64,000 bases of DNA from Biomphalaria glabrata (taxonomy: Eukaryota; Mollusca; Gastropoda; Planorbidae). Shown piece after piece: positions 1-12,807 of this stretch; positions within the stretch are counted from its first letter, which is position 1; each line of letters begins with the position of its first letter. Under the pieces are notes generated by a model, which saw nothing but the letters and a program-made list of their open reading frames with translations, was not told where the DNA came from and ran no database searches. The stretch covers positions 29,064,697-29,128,696 of the forward strand of contig NC_074713.1 in NCBI RefSeq assembly GCF_947242115.1, read 5' to 3'. The translations under genes and the position numbers were made by a program.

Positions 1-1793
1 TGTGGTTATATATGTGTCTCTGTGTTAAGGTTTGAAAATAATAATAATAATTTGCTTTGGACTAAAAACAACTTTTTTTAACCTAGTGTCCTCTTTTGTA
101 AGTTTAAGCCAGCCATTGCTTGTGAGATGAATATTGAGAATGATCTGAGAGAGCCTTATACACTAACTCTGTTATTTTTATAATTTAAAAAGCTTGTGCC
201 TTTCCACAGCTTATTATATTTGTTCTTGTCTTTACATTATCTAAACTCTATACAATCAAGAACTTATTGAAATGATTTATTATTAGCATTGTTCCTTGAA
301 ATGTGATTTAAACACTAGGTATGCTGTTTATTGCCTCTTGTCTTTTCTTATATCTATACTATAAAGTAGAATGTAAGGCGTATGTATGTATGTATGTGCC
401 GAATAGAAATCAAAACCGTTTGACCAATCTTGATAAAACTTGGCATAAATGTTCCTTGGGTACTAACTTAGACCATAGTGTATGTACATGAGAAAAGATC
501 GAAAGGATCTAGATCTAATTTTAAGAACTACACTTTGTGCAGATAGTTTTTTACTTAAACACATGAAAATACAAAATATAGTCTATTGATTTCATTATTT
601 AATAAAATTAAGCTTCAAATTTGTGTTTCAAAAGCATTTTTACATAAAATCGTTCCTTTTATCTGCGAATTTAGAATTCCTGACATACATTCTTTCATTA
701 GACATTACCCGAAAGGTTACACGTCTCTCTATTCCTAGGTCTAAAACTCTAATTCAACTCTAAGATGATAGAACTTCTCTTCGCAAATATAGTTTTATAC
801 TTTAAAACATGAACATACTAATTATAGTCCATTCATTTTATATTTTAATCAAATTAATATTCAAATTTGTTTTTCTAAAGCATTTTTCCTAAATTTTTTC
901 GCTAAAGCTGCAAGCCGTGTTGAGATATATTCTAATAGTTTCATTCATGAATCGCGTAATCTAATAAAAAAGGTCACGCATGCGCAGTGAAGCCTACGTG
1001 CACACGCGGAATGAACTATATCCAAGATTAGTCTAGATCTAGATCTATGTCTAACTCAAGATCTACTTTATACTTTAACACATGAACATAAAAAATTAAG
1101 TCTATTCATTTAAAATTTTAATCAAATATATGTAGGCCTACAAGCAAATGTTTTTATTTGAAAAAATGAATTTAAGTTCGATTAGCTATTTTGATAGCTC
1201 CATTCATACTATTTTTACATTTACGCATTCCGCATTTGCTTTACTTATAGCATTATTATTTCGTTTAATTGTTTCCAAAACACTCTTAGTGACTATATTG
1301 ACAATGATACGCGAATTAAGACCCAATGGCCGCAGGTAATATATGTTTATTTTATATAAAAGTAAAGTGTCAAAACAAAGGACTATTAGTTGCCTTTGTT
1401 TATAAACAGTTTATATTTCAATTTTCGAAAGAACATTTTTGGAATCAATGTATGTAATCCCCTCATACTCTGTTGTTGTTGTTTTTTAGGTTTATGTGTG
1501 TCTTTGTTGAATTAAGAAGTCATAGCATCTACCTTATCCTTACATTCTATCATTTCTATAGCATTTGAGATAAAGTAACAACACTTTTATTTTACCACAA
1601 GTTGTTTTGTTCTTGCAATATTTTAAATATTTAACTTGTGCATGAGTCCTATCGAAGACAGGTGTCTAAATAGTGATTAAGTTATTTCATTCTGATTATA
1701 TTTTCTTAATACTAACTAAAACTATTTTGTACTAAATCATTGTGTTGGCCAATTATATTATGGCATTATACAATATGCTTGTTACTTTAACAG
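1..1793. other. Probable intron of the gene ending at 1999
   Basis: AT-rich sequence without a convincing coding exon. It ends at a clear polypyrimidine/CAG acceptor just before the terminal exon at 1794. Apart from the repeat at 352-1145 I see nothing in it. The intronic status is inferred from that acceptor. Confidence 0.5.
352..1145 (+). repeat. Dispersed repeat with three internal direct copies
   Basis: The left end (TATAAAGTAGAATGTAAGG, then a short TATG microsatellite and a block resembling AAACCGTTTGACCAAT) recurs at about 17490-17620 inside the DNA transposon, so this is a dispersed family. Inside it a block of roughly 95 bp, centred on 'AACATGAACATA' and 'AGTCTATTCATTT'-like text, is repeated three times at about 545-640, 790-887 and 1065-1140. 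The left-end layout is reminiscent of Helitron-type repeats, but no diagnostic CTRR end was identified and the family is unassigned. Confidence 0.5.
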
Positions 1794-1999
1794 GACTTTT
1801 AGATGACATGCAGGAGGAAACTGATGTATTCAGCCGCCAAGGACTGGAACTTAAGGAATACCCCAAGCAGCCAAAGCACAAAGAGCTTCAATACAAGGCC
1901 ATGAAACCCAAAAATGGAACACTCAATGGCAGTTTGTTTATTCATGGTAATTTGCAATTTCGCCATGAGAAGCGTTCTGATGACGATAAGGACTCATGA
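1794..1999 (+). CDS. Terminal coding exon of an unrecognised gene
   Basis: An open frame of about 68 codons follows a good acceptor (TTACTTTAACAG at 1782-1793) and ends at TGA 1997-1999. The exon opens with two bases that complete a split codon, then reads LLDDMQEETDVFSRQGLEL and ends in a charged tail (EKRSDDDKDS). Composition is hydrophilic and rich in K, E and D, as in a cytosolic C-terminal tail; no domain or membrane segment is visible. Codon-like composition stands out against the AT-rich flanks, and the long T-rich region downstream fits a 3' UTR on the same strand. The upstream part of the gene lies outside the window or in undetected exons. I do not recognise the protein and offer no function. 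Confidence 0.55.
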
Positions 2000-4900
2000 C
2001 AAGTGACTATGGCTAGATGCCTGAGAAGAACATCTATATAGTGAAGGTTAGGATCTGAACCAAAAAATATGATTGACTTAATCCTGACAAATATTCATTG
2101 ATGCTTATTTGCTTTCACCAACATTGAGTAACATTTCATGTGCATGGTATAAAGGCTTCAAAGTATCAGTGCTAATATGCAAAGAAGATTTTGATTTTGA
2201 TATATATCTTTTGTTTTCTAGCTGTTAACATTAAATCTGCTGGGGAAATTGGGATTTTGAAACCATAACATTTTGTCAACTCAAAATACTTCATCGTGGG
2301 AACTACATTTGTAATTTTTCACTTTAGCAACCAATAGATTGTACAATACAATTTAGAAACAGATTGGCAATATTTGCCTTATGTCCATGCCAGTTAAATT
2401 AGTGTCCCTCTCAGACACAGAGAATATATTTTGTGATGCTCTTATCAATAGTCAGAGATGTTTGTTTGCTCCTGCTTTGAAATTTGTTAATACCGGTAAT
2501 GGTATTTGATTTTTTAAAAAGTATTTTATTTAATCATCATCATCTATAGATAGTGATGTTTTAGCATCAACTGTTAGCATATAATTGTGTAAATTTCCTC
2601 AGAAATGAATGGAGTTTTGGGTAAAAGGCATGTTTTTTTTTTTAGTGATATTGACTAAACATAGATTTCCCACAACATTTGGCACATTGGGCAGCAGATT
2701 ACTTGCTAGCATTGTCCTCTGCCTCATTCCATCCCATGTCTAGGGTTTAAAAATCTACCATGAAGGTGTAATTACTTGTTATAAGGAGTCGGCCTGTTTT
2801 CATTTTCTTCATTTTGGCCTCCATGTTAATGCTTCTTCAGTGAACATGCTTTACCTTGTCTTAGGACATGTCTATGAATTTCATTTGACATTCTGTTACA
2901 ATTTTACCAAGAATGTGAAAGCTTATTTGGCAATGAATTTCTCTGTTTGTGACATGGTCTTAGTATGCCACTCTTAGGATTTGTCTAAGCCAACATTACA
3001 TGTTAGGCCTTCCTTTGACCTTTACAGATGTTTTCCACTTCTTGCATGTGTGGGTTGCTGTTGACAACAGTTGAATTGATGAGGCTAATTATCATCTCAT
3101 GCTAATTAATTGTTTGGGCTAGAGTCGTTGAACGGTTCTCTGTTACATCATGTATTATTTGAAGCCTCCAAAACTTTTATATTGTCAGAGAAGTCTAGGT
3201 CCTATATATGATTCAGTTCATGCCAAGGCATACCAAAAGCAGTGATCTGTGTTTTTGGAAATGGAATTTTCAGTATGCCAAATTAGAGTTTTGATGAAAA
3301 CAAAATAATTCCTCTTTTCCTATTAAGTAACTATTAATTTAATTTAATCCTCCAAAGGGCTAAAATTTGAAACACTTTGGCCATTAGCAGATGTGGACTG
3401 ATAAAAGATAGTCTTTTTTTAGAATTTGTCGTTTTAAAAAAATGTTCTGAATTGATTGAATGATTGAATCTTTTTTGTGTCGGGTATAATACTGTAATAT
3501 GATAATATTATGCTGTAATATTCTTTTTGTGCATAGCATTCATTCATTATTCATTCAGGGATATATCATATTATTCACAGTGATTTATAGATGTATCTTA
3601 GATTATATAAACTTTTGTAATATTATGGCCTCTTAAAAATTGGGATACGTTAATAAATTTTGTGTACAATGAGTGGATTTAATCTTATGCTGATTAAATC
3701 TAAAACTGTGGTAACTTATTGACAATAGCTACAGTGTTTTGCAAGAAGTTTGTAACTTGTAATCTTTGTTTGCAATTTGTAAAGCAGAGCTACAGAAAAA
3801 AAAGTGCACCTTTTTTTGTATTTAAATACTTCACCCTTGTAAGTTACTTCAACTATTTTTGTTTGTTCTAGTTACCAGCCACACTCTATCCGTCAAGAAC
3901 AAAGATCCATTTTAATGTTACTTTGAGTATAGAAAAATTAAATAATGCCAGATTTTTTTTTTTCATTCAATATTGCATTTAAATTTTCACTAAATATTCA
4001 TATGGTTTGTTTTTTAGTTTATGTAAGCAGCTGAATGATTGGCCATTGAGCAACAATTAGAGATAGAGTCAAACATTCCTATTATCGTAATAAATGAAGT
4101 TAAATGCAATAATTTCTTCAGAGATACAAATGTATTTCCCTTTCAGACCTCCATTCAAGGTCAGTACAGTTACTGCAATAAGAGTTTAGCTATCATTGTG
4201 GTAGACACTAACCACAGCTTAGAACTCAGCCACATCATGTGTATGTTTTTATGTGTATGTTTTACATTTTTTCATTTTTCTATTTTTTGTTTCTTCTCTA
4301 TGATGTTTTAAAGTGGATGTCAGTTTCAAATATAGAATCTGAGTTGCACTTCAAAACTTATTTCTATGTAAACATTTTCAGCAACTCAAAGGTTCAATTG
4401 TACTATCACATGCATTAAACCATATAGACTGATAACTTTGAAGCATGGTTTGAAGTTCAATGTTACATATATTATAAAATCCTTATTGGGATATTTTGTT
4501 TTACATTATATTATTCCTCATTATTGTCAGATTTTTCATAATCTAAAACAAAATAATTTTTAATTTATATTATTACCAGTCTGCATTCCTTTTTTTTTTT
4601 TTTTTTTAACATTACCATTACCGTATTCAAGAACTTCAGGTTCTCAAAACCATTTCAACTATCTGTGGAAAAAAAAACGGATCCTTGTTGGCTCATTGTT
4701 GAAGAAAGTGGTGGAGCTGTAATTGGATAATTTGGTTTATTTATATCTGTTTTTAAGGTTTATATAAAGTTTAAGTACTAAAGGAGAACAATTATTTATT
4801 TCAAATATAGCTTTCTTCTATCTCGTTTTCAAATTTTATTTGCATTGTATTACATATATGTAGTAAAAAGTGTTTGAGGCAAACTTGCAATGACTTATGT

Positions 4901-7515
4901 AAATTATTATATGTTAGCACTCTTCAGAAGACTATGTGTTATAAATACCACTGTCTATTGCAGTATTTAACTTACTTGACTGTACCTTGTTTACATGCTA
5001 AACACCTAGTTAGATTGACTCACCTTTCATCTTGATTAATCTTTTATTCTAAGACATCAGAGTTAAAGTAACTCTCTTGTCGATAAAACAATTTTTTAAA
5101 ACAGAAGTAGACTTACATTTTCATGACAAATTTTATCATGTGTATCCCACCAATGAATAGTAAAAAAGAAACATATGATGATTTTGTCTTGTAACTTTTC
5201 AACATTAAAACTGTCCTTGTTCCACTTTACAAAATGCTCATGAACTTTGTTTATAAAAATCAGATGTCTTACTGAATTATTTTTTTTTTTTTTTGTTGGG
5301 GGGGGGGGATTTAGGCTTAGATATATTGTGATTAGGTTGCCTTATGTTATAATTGTTTTATTTATTTACACTTTAGAGAGTTCATATTGTGACTGTAAGA
5401 ACAATATTTTAGGAATTGAAGGTTTGAAGAGTGTTTTAAAAGACTTCAAATATATTTTACATATCCCCCCAATAATGAGTGACCTGATTACTTTTCAATG
5501 GCAATAAACACGATCAAATTGATTGTTTTGAATTACAGATTATTATTCAAATTTACAAAATAAAATAATGACAGTTAAAAGTACATTGTAAATATTTTTA
5601 TTGTAAATAAATCTTCAACTTATGATTTTGTTACAATTTTCATTTTGTCAACCAAAACAGATAAAACAAATTATGTTTCTGAAAAACTTTTCAGATTAAA
5701 CTTATTTTATTTAATGAACAGTTCTGAGGATGTTGAAAAAAAGAGTCAATGCTATAGTAGCAGCAAAGCTGTATTATTGTGATATATGAACTGTTGGATT
5801 CATTGTGTTTGTAATTGATTTATGATGTCAGATTTATTAAAACCCATAAAATCATCTCTAAACTAACCTTGTACATATTAATCAGATGATTCTCTGAGAC
5901 AAATGCTATGACCTAATGTAAAAACTTCACTTGTTTTGTAGCACTTGTTAGTTCAACATTTTAATCTTTTTTTTGGTCTTCTGTACAATTTGGATATGGT
6001 CATTATCAAATTTAAGCAGTTAATATTGTTATGTAAATATCATAATTATACATTCAAAGCCTATCTGCATATATGTGTTCTTCACATGTCCCATCAATTA
6101 CTGCATTCTAGTATATTACAATTACTGGGCTTATGCTTGTAGCTTTAAATATATTTTTTGTTTCTTTTGTTCTTTTTCCATGTATCAAATTCTGTCTTTC
6201 CAGAATGAGTTACCATTGTGATAATTTGGTGGAACCATATTTCAAATTCTTGCCTCTGTGTGTATTAAAAGTTTGAGGCAGGAAATACTTTCTCTACAAA
6301 CATTTGATACATTTTCCCATGATGGTTTCAAATGGTCAAAAAGTATTGAAATTGTCATGAAGTTAACTGCTTAAAAAATATTTATATTGATATATTTTAT
6401 GCTCAGTGTTCATATTTATATATTTTGTATTCTTGTGTAATCTATTGAAAAGCATTCAACATATCAAAAGGTGAAGAAAAAATAACTTTTATTTCACTGT
6501 TATTCATGTTTTAATTTGAAATATTTTGTTTTAGAATTTTTCATTTTTGTTTTCATATTTTGTTTTGTTACAAGATATTAATTTTTCAAGTTGGTAACTT
6601 TTTGGGAGATCAATTTGACTTCTTGTGTGAGTTTGAGCATTTTTAATAAAGTATTGATGATTTTGTGATCTCTTGAAAATGATGACACTCTGATTCCAGT
6701 GAAAATTGTAGTGAAAAATATCTAGTTTGTCTCAACTTAGATCATGTATACATTTAGTCCACCTAATTTGTCTAAATGGGAACAAATATTTATTTTTTAA
6801 CAATACATGTAATACCAAAGTATATTAAGTATAGATTTTGGATTTTTTTTGCGTGAATAGCACTTGTATTTATCAAATTATTATGAGCATTTTTTTTAAT
6901 GCACGCTGGTTGTATATTTGTTATAAATTTTTGTGTTTAACTTTACTTACAGATCATCCATTTCTTTTCTAATAGCCTAGAAAAAATAAAAAAGGTTTTA
7001 AAGAGAATCTTACACACAAACCTGATTGTGGCCTTTTTGTGTTAGGTGAAACTATTACATCAGACACAAACTTGCATCTTTCATACTGTATACAATTTTT
7101 GTTTTCATCAATTTATTGAAATAAATACTTCGAAAAAATAGTTTTAAGAATACACTTTACACTATACGTCCTCTAAATAAAAAGGTAGACAAAGTTAAAT
7201 GTACTATTGTTTTGCAAAACTATATCCACATTTGAACAGATTACTGCAGATTACCTGATATGTATATGTACCTGGTAGTCAAATTAATTGCATATAATAG
7301 AAAATACTTTGCTAACAAATCTTCCAAAGTTTAACTATTTGTACATAATGCTTAAACTTTCTATGTACTAAAGCAATCGTTGCTCTGTTTCAGGGGCATA
7401 TAATATCATCATTTTTTTTAAATTTTTTTTGGTTTGCTGTTCTGTACACTATTTCTTGTGGGAAGGTGAAATGTTGATTGCAATGTTCTTGAAAAAATAA
7501 AATATATTTGAGAGC
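2000..7515 (+). other. Long noncoding region, probable 3' UTR
   Basis: About 5.5 kb without a credible ORF or recognisable repeat. The plus strand is T-rich with many T-runs, as is common in animal 3' UTRs. It starts at the stop codon at 1999 and ends at a canonical poly(A) signal (7496-7501) followed by a GT/T-rich element. An earlier AATAAA near 6645 could give a shorter form. UTR status is inference. Confidence 0.5.
7496..7501 (+). terminator. Poly(A) signal AATAAA
   Basis: AATAAA is followed about 25-45 bases later by a GT/T-rich stretch (TTATTGTTTGTCTTTTTGG), the usual arrangement of an animal cleavage and polyadenylation site. It would end the transcript whose last coding exon is at 1794-1999. 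Confidence 0.5.
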
Positions 7516-7726
7516 TAACAATACCTGTTATTGTTTGTCTTTTTGGTTATGTAATGATGTTGAAAAATACATGAATGAATGCTGGCATGATGTCATTACT
7601 TTTTAGGTTTAAGACCACACCAGGCATTTTCTTATCTGAACTATGAACTTCAAATCAGTTAATCTCCAAAAGGAGGGGGGGGGGTGGTTTGATCTAAAGT
7701 ATTTTTAGTTGAATGCATTGTTATAT

Positions 7727-8366
7727 CCTCCTTACTTAGACTTCTTACTCCCGCGCCGTTCGGCGCATTGGGCGGAAAGCTGTCTCCATAGAGATCTGTC
7801 ACTGGCAATGTCTGAAGCCTCCTCCTACCTGGTGTCCACTATTCTGAGGTCCTCCATGAAGGTGTGACGCCAAGTTATACGAGGACGTCCCTGTTTGCGC
7901 TTTCCTCGTATTGGCTTCCATGTCATCACAACTCTTGGTGTGCGTAAGTCATTTTGTCGTAGAACATGCCCCGCAAACTTCATGGGAAGCTCTGTCACCA
8001 CCTTACTAAGTGTCTGACTCCCAGTTCGGCTTAGGATTTCCTTGTTTGAGACCCGATCTGTGTAACTGACTCCTAAAATCCGTCTCAGCCATTTTTGTTG
8101 AGCCACATTTAGTATTTTCTCAATTTTGACACGACTTCCATGTCTCACAAGCATATGTTGCAGTAGGAATGACGATTGTGTTCAGAAGGTGAGTCCAATG
8201 CTTGGCTTGTCCGAAGAGGCTGCAGCCTTTGGAAAATGGCTCTATGCTCTTCCTATTCGGCACGCTACATCACGGTAGGCATCCCCATCATTTGTTATGA
8301 TGCTGCCAAGGTACGTGAACTTGTCCAGCTCTTCAGATTTGACTCGCCAAGTCTGACGGGGACACC
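7727..8366 (-). mobile_element. LINE, 3' part (after the reverse transcriptase)
   Basis: Read on the minus strand this encodes the post-RT region of an APE-type non-LTR retrotransposon: a KFTYLGSIITNDGDA block (about 8320-8275), then 'QKWLRRILGVSYTDRVSNKEI', 'FAGHVLR', 'GKRKQGRPRITW', and a terminal 'DRSLWRQLSAQCAERRG' near 7740. It is the missing 3' end of the LINE whose RT lies at 20029-21420; the two parts are separated by the LTR element at 8367-20028. The reading frame is shifted more than once, so it is not coding now. No poly(A) or microsatellite tail was recognised at the 3' end. Confidence 0.85.
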
Positions 8367-9929
8367 TGTGAGCAGGTCAGGCAGGCGCGAGTGTGGTGGC
8401 CTATTCTCTTCTGCTGCTCACCATTAAATTCATTTGTAACAGTAGGCAGGTGGTAGCTCTACTGGGTGGGCCCAATCTGTGCACCTCGGTCTGCGACCAA
8501 GGGGCTAGAGTTGCATAAGCAACCAGACAGCACAATTAAACTAAACTAAACTAATCTAGCTAACTAAAAGAAAGCAATAACGAAACTTTTACTTTAGGAT
8601 AAATAAAACAAAAAGAAACTTTATTTACATACACAAATAAATCAATAATAAAATATAACATATAGAGCTACACTGACACTACAACTGAACTCAGCATCTA
8701 ACTAAAACCCTCTAAATCTACAAACACTAACAGACTAACCAAACCAACTATCTAACTAAACCACTACCATTACTACCCTAGGCCCTAGACCTAAGCTTAG
8801 AATTAATAAAAAGGTACAATGAGGCGATGGCAGACTAATAGCAGTCTAATGGCAGTAGACTAACAACAGCCTACAGGCAGTAGACTAACAACAGCAGACT
8901 TAACGACAGCAGACTAATGGCAGTCCTATGGCAGTAGACTAACAACAGGCTACAGGCAGTAGACTAACAACAGCCTACAGGCAGTAGACTAACAACAGTA
9001 AGGATAGCCTGCAAAAATCAATACATAAAAACGTTAAAAAATAGTAAAAAGCTAGACTAGACCTAGTCTAGTACACAAACCGACCTAGAGACATGAGGTA
9101 ATTACATATTAGTAATTAGCCTCCATGTAGCTAATAAAAGCCACAGAATTTAGGTCAAGTCTACGCCACAACCCACACAGGCTGGGTAGACAATAAACAG
9201 ATCTAGATAACATCAGATAAAAGTCACAACAATACACATTAGATCTACTATCTAGGTTAATGAGCCGGCTTATGCCAGCCGCCATCTTGTACATAAAAGT
9301 ACAACAAAATTAAAAATAATATTATCTGCCAACTACACTTCAGAAACTACCAAAAAGAATCACTAATAAAATAAACATACATAAGAATATAAGATAATAA
9401 AATATTTACAAATAGACATAGTATAGAAAAACAATAAGGGGATTATTAGGGATAGCTTGGGGGGGGGTGGGGGGGGGGGGGAAGGAAGGGGTGACGCTAT
9501 CCAGCTTAATGGACCTTCCGGTTCCATCATAGACAATCATGGCTAATTAACTAGCCAGTGATGCCACTACACTAATCAGTCCACATCTAGACTATAACAG
9601 TAGATGTAGGAATAACTAATACAAATACAAACTAAAGAAATAAAATAAAAACATTTTCCAACTTACAGGCGGTCCCAGCTGAAATTACACTACACACAAT
9701 TAGCTATACACCGGCACCACTGTCAGCACTGACCACTGGTCAAGACAAAAAAGAAAGAACTGACCGCACCCGTTCTATTTATAGAGCCAGGTCATGACTC
9801 GTACAAACTAACTTCTAAAGTAAAAGAGCTGGCGGGAACCATGCACGCACTCAGCACTAGCCTAGATAGTTAAACTTAACAATACAGATAAAAATAGATA
9901 AAAATTAAATCTAGGATCGCCAGCTCACA
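8367..9929 (-). repeat. LTR, left copy (3' LTR of the element)
   Basis: About 1563 bp, TGTGAGC...GCTCACA. Its outer part matches 12114-12588 and its inner part matches 19181-20028 almost base for base. It contains a tandem array near 8845-9000 and a homopolymeric G run near 9460-9480. Confidence 0.85.
8845..9000. repeat. Tandem array inside the left LTR
   Basis: Units of about 26 bp based on GGCAGTAGACTAACAACAG, repeated about five times with variants. The other LTR does not carry this expanded tract, so the two LTRs differ in length here. The DNA transposon at 12589 sits at the equivalent position of the other LTR. Confidence 0.75.
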
Positions 9930-12113
9930 TTCACCCCCGCTCAAACGTTTGCGTCCCCGCAAAATAAAAATACACAAAATACAGAGATAAAAAGTCAAAA
10001 TATATACAGCAGAAATAAAATAAAAATGAATTCATACAAGAGAACGGAGAACTATAACCATAGCTCTCAGTACTAAATGGCTTCACAAGTGGCAAAGCTT
10101 TCAACAGAAAACAATAAAAATACAGGTAATACAAAATATAGTGCATGACATCTTTAAAAAAATGGAACGACAAAAGTAATTAACGAAAACTACATGGTTG
10201 GAGCAAATGACGCCCTAGCCAAACATGATAAACTTAGGCACACAGACCAACAGGAACTCTATGAGGCTTAACTCAGTTCCTTAGCCACACAGGCTAAAAC
10301 AAAGTCACACAGACTTATACAAAGCCACCAAGGCTTCAAACAGGTCCATAGTCACACAGACTTATGGCCCATAGTCACACAGACTTATACAAAGCCACCA
10401 AGGCTTCAACAGGCCCATAGTCACACAGACTTATGGCCAGCCACTGAAGGCTCACAATGGTCACAAAGACCAAAACATTAAAAAATGGTACACTCAAAGT
10501 GTCATAACACAACCTGAAGTTACAGTGCTATAACAAAAACACAGGGCATCCAACAGTGGTGATGAGACATAGAAAATAAAAAAATAAAAGGACCACTGTC
10601 AGCCAATTCAACCTAACATGACATTAATGAGTACCTTAAGTACTTCAAAAAAGTAAAAAAACTTCCTACCTCACAAAGCAAAAAAAAGTCGAAACTACTC
10701 ACAAAAAGACATTACATGGCCTTCCAAAGGCAATAACAAAAACCATTATATGCCTTACAAAGGCAACTACCGAGTGCTGCAATGTGCCATTTATCTATGT
10801 CATGGCCTCCAAGGCAAAACAACATTAACGAGTACCTTGACGGCAACATCGAAAATTACACGACTAGAAAAATCGTACATACAGCATATTACTACAGCAA
10901 CTACAACATTCAAGCACAATATTGGCTTTTGAGAGCCCAATAAAGACTTACAAAAAACTTATTGGGTTGCAACACATGCAAACACCCATGGAACATACTC
11001 AAAAAAATTAATCATTATTTGAAATACATAAAAGCATAAATACAAATTAAAAATAATATGCATAAATACATTAAAACAAGTCAAAGTATAAAAGGAGCCA
11101 CACAATGAACAGTGTGATAAGAACATATAAAAAACATTTAATAAAAGGGAAAAAGACACGACAGGTTTGCTCTGCTCTTGACGACTTCTTCATCTCTGGC
11201 CGGTCCACCACCGCTGTCCAGTAGAGATGACCAGTGGCTGACACAGGACACCCAGTAAGTGAGGAGCGAAATCCATGTGGTTTACAGAAAGATGACGTGG
11301 AAGGCTTTCTTCAGTGGCGACCTCAAGATGTGAGGGCCATTAAACCATACGTTGCAACTGGGCGGACAGTCGTCCTAATTGGACAAACTGGCCCAGTTGT
11401 TTATAACACAGAGGTGGAAGTGGGGCACCTCTGTCAGTCCAGTACATGGCTACTTGCAAAAAAACCTGTGCTGGAACTGTCTAAGTTTTGGTAGTATCGC
11501 TTAACACATTCAATAACAAAGTTTGGCGATGACCCATCAGTCCAGACTTCAACTGCCATCTCGCCATCCGTTAACATTGGGCTGACATCTCTCCGAAGGC
11601 ATGAGAGAGCTGCAGACTTGTCCTCGGATCATGCCATTCCGAGGCCCCTCCACATCAGCCTGGGACCGCTGCATCCTTCCTGCCGCTGCTGCCATTCTGC
11701 CAACCTAACCTAACACTTCAACTCTAACCCTAACCCATAACAACAATACTAACTACCTCACAACGCACTACAACAACTTCCTAGAACTACATCTCCAAGT
11801 AACATTAAAACCAACTCACTACTGACCATAACGAAGACCACTACATAAAACAAAACTCAAACAACAAACTAAACTATCCATATCCTATATTCTAACAACC
11901 AACAACAAAATAAATTCTCCAACACTGATTCCTACTGCTATCCAAACCTAAAACTAATACCAACCTATGCAATCCTAACAATGCGCTAACGAAGCCTAAC
12001 CAAAACCTAAATCAACCTAACAAAAGCCTCAAAAAAAAACTAACAACCTAATCCCTAAGAAAACAATGTGTGTCTGATTACTTAAGCACAGATCCCACTT
12101 CTGACACCAAAAA
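9930..12113 (-). other. Internal region of the LTR retrotransposon
   Basis: About 2.2 kb between the LTRs. It contains short near-repeats of 'CACACAGACTTATACAAAGC' around 10310-10440 and A/C-rich plus-strand sequence near 11700-12060. No gag, protease, RT, RNase H or integrase motif was recognised on either strand. Confidence 0.6.
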
Positions 12114-12807
12114 TGTGAGCAGGTCAGGCAGGCGCGAGTGTGGTGGCCTATTCTCTTCTGCTGCTCAACATTAAATTCATTTGTAACAGTAGGCAGGTGG
12201 TAGCTCTACTGGGTGGGCCCAATCTGTGCACCTCGGTCTGCGACCAAGGGGCTAGAGTTGCCTAAGCAACCAGACAGCACAATTAAACTAAACTAAACTA
12301 ATCTAGCTAACTAAAAGAAAGCAATAACGAAACTTTTACTTTAGGATAAATAAAACAAAAAGAAACTTTATTTACATACACAAATAAATCAATAATAAAA
12401 TATAACATATAGAGCTACACTGACACTACAACTGAACTCAGCATCTAACTAAAACCCTCTAAATCTACAAACACTAACAGACTAACCAAACCAACTATCT
12501 AACTAAACCACTACCATTACTACCCTAGGCCCTAGACCTAAGCTTAGAATTAATAAAAAGGTACAATGAGGCGATGGCAGACTAATAGTAGATACTTCGA
12601 TTTTCCGGTCGCGCGAGATTTTTTTTGGTTACCGGAACCGGTAGTATTCGTGCTGCAGTATTTAAGCCGATAACAATAGAGATTTCGTTCCAGTCTGGTT
12701 TTGTCTTCAAAATCAGACACAAAAGGATAATCAGAGCCCTTTGTTTGTTCAAGGATCGGATATCAGTTAATTCTTTGGATTTATATCAGTGCTTTTCTAT
12801 CGTCTTC

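Noticed and set aside
352-500. Helitron 5' end
   Set aside because: The layout is suggestive, but no TC...CTRR ends or 3' hairpin could be shown, so only a dispersed repeat is claimed.
8176-8427. Plus-strand open frame of 83 codons
   Set aside because: It is antisense to LINE post-RT coding sequence and runs into the LTR.
11234-11494. Plus-strand open frame of 86 codons in the LTR element
   Set aside because: Opposite to the element's orientation, no recognisable motif and no supporting context.
11713-11735. Telomere-like CTAACCCTAACCC text
   Set aside because: Only about two imperfect units within A/C-rich LTR-element sequence; not an array.
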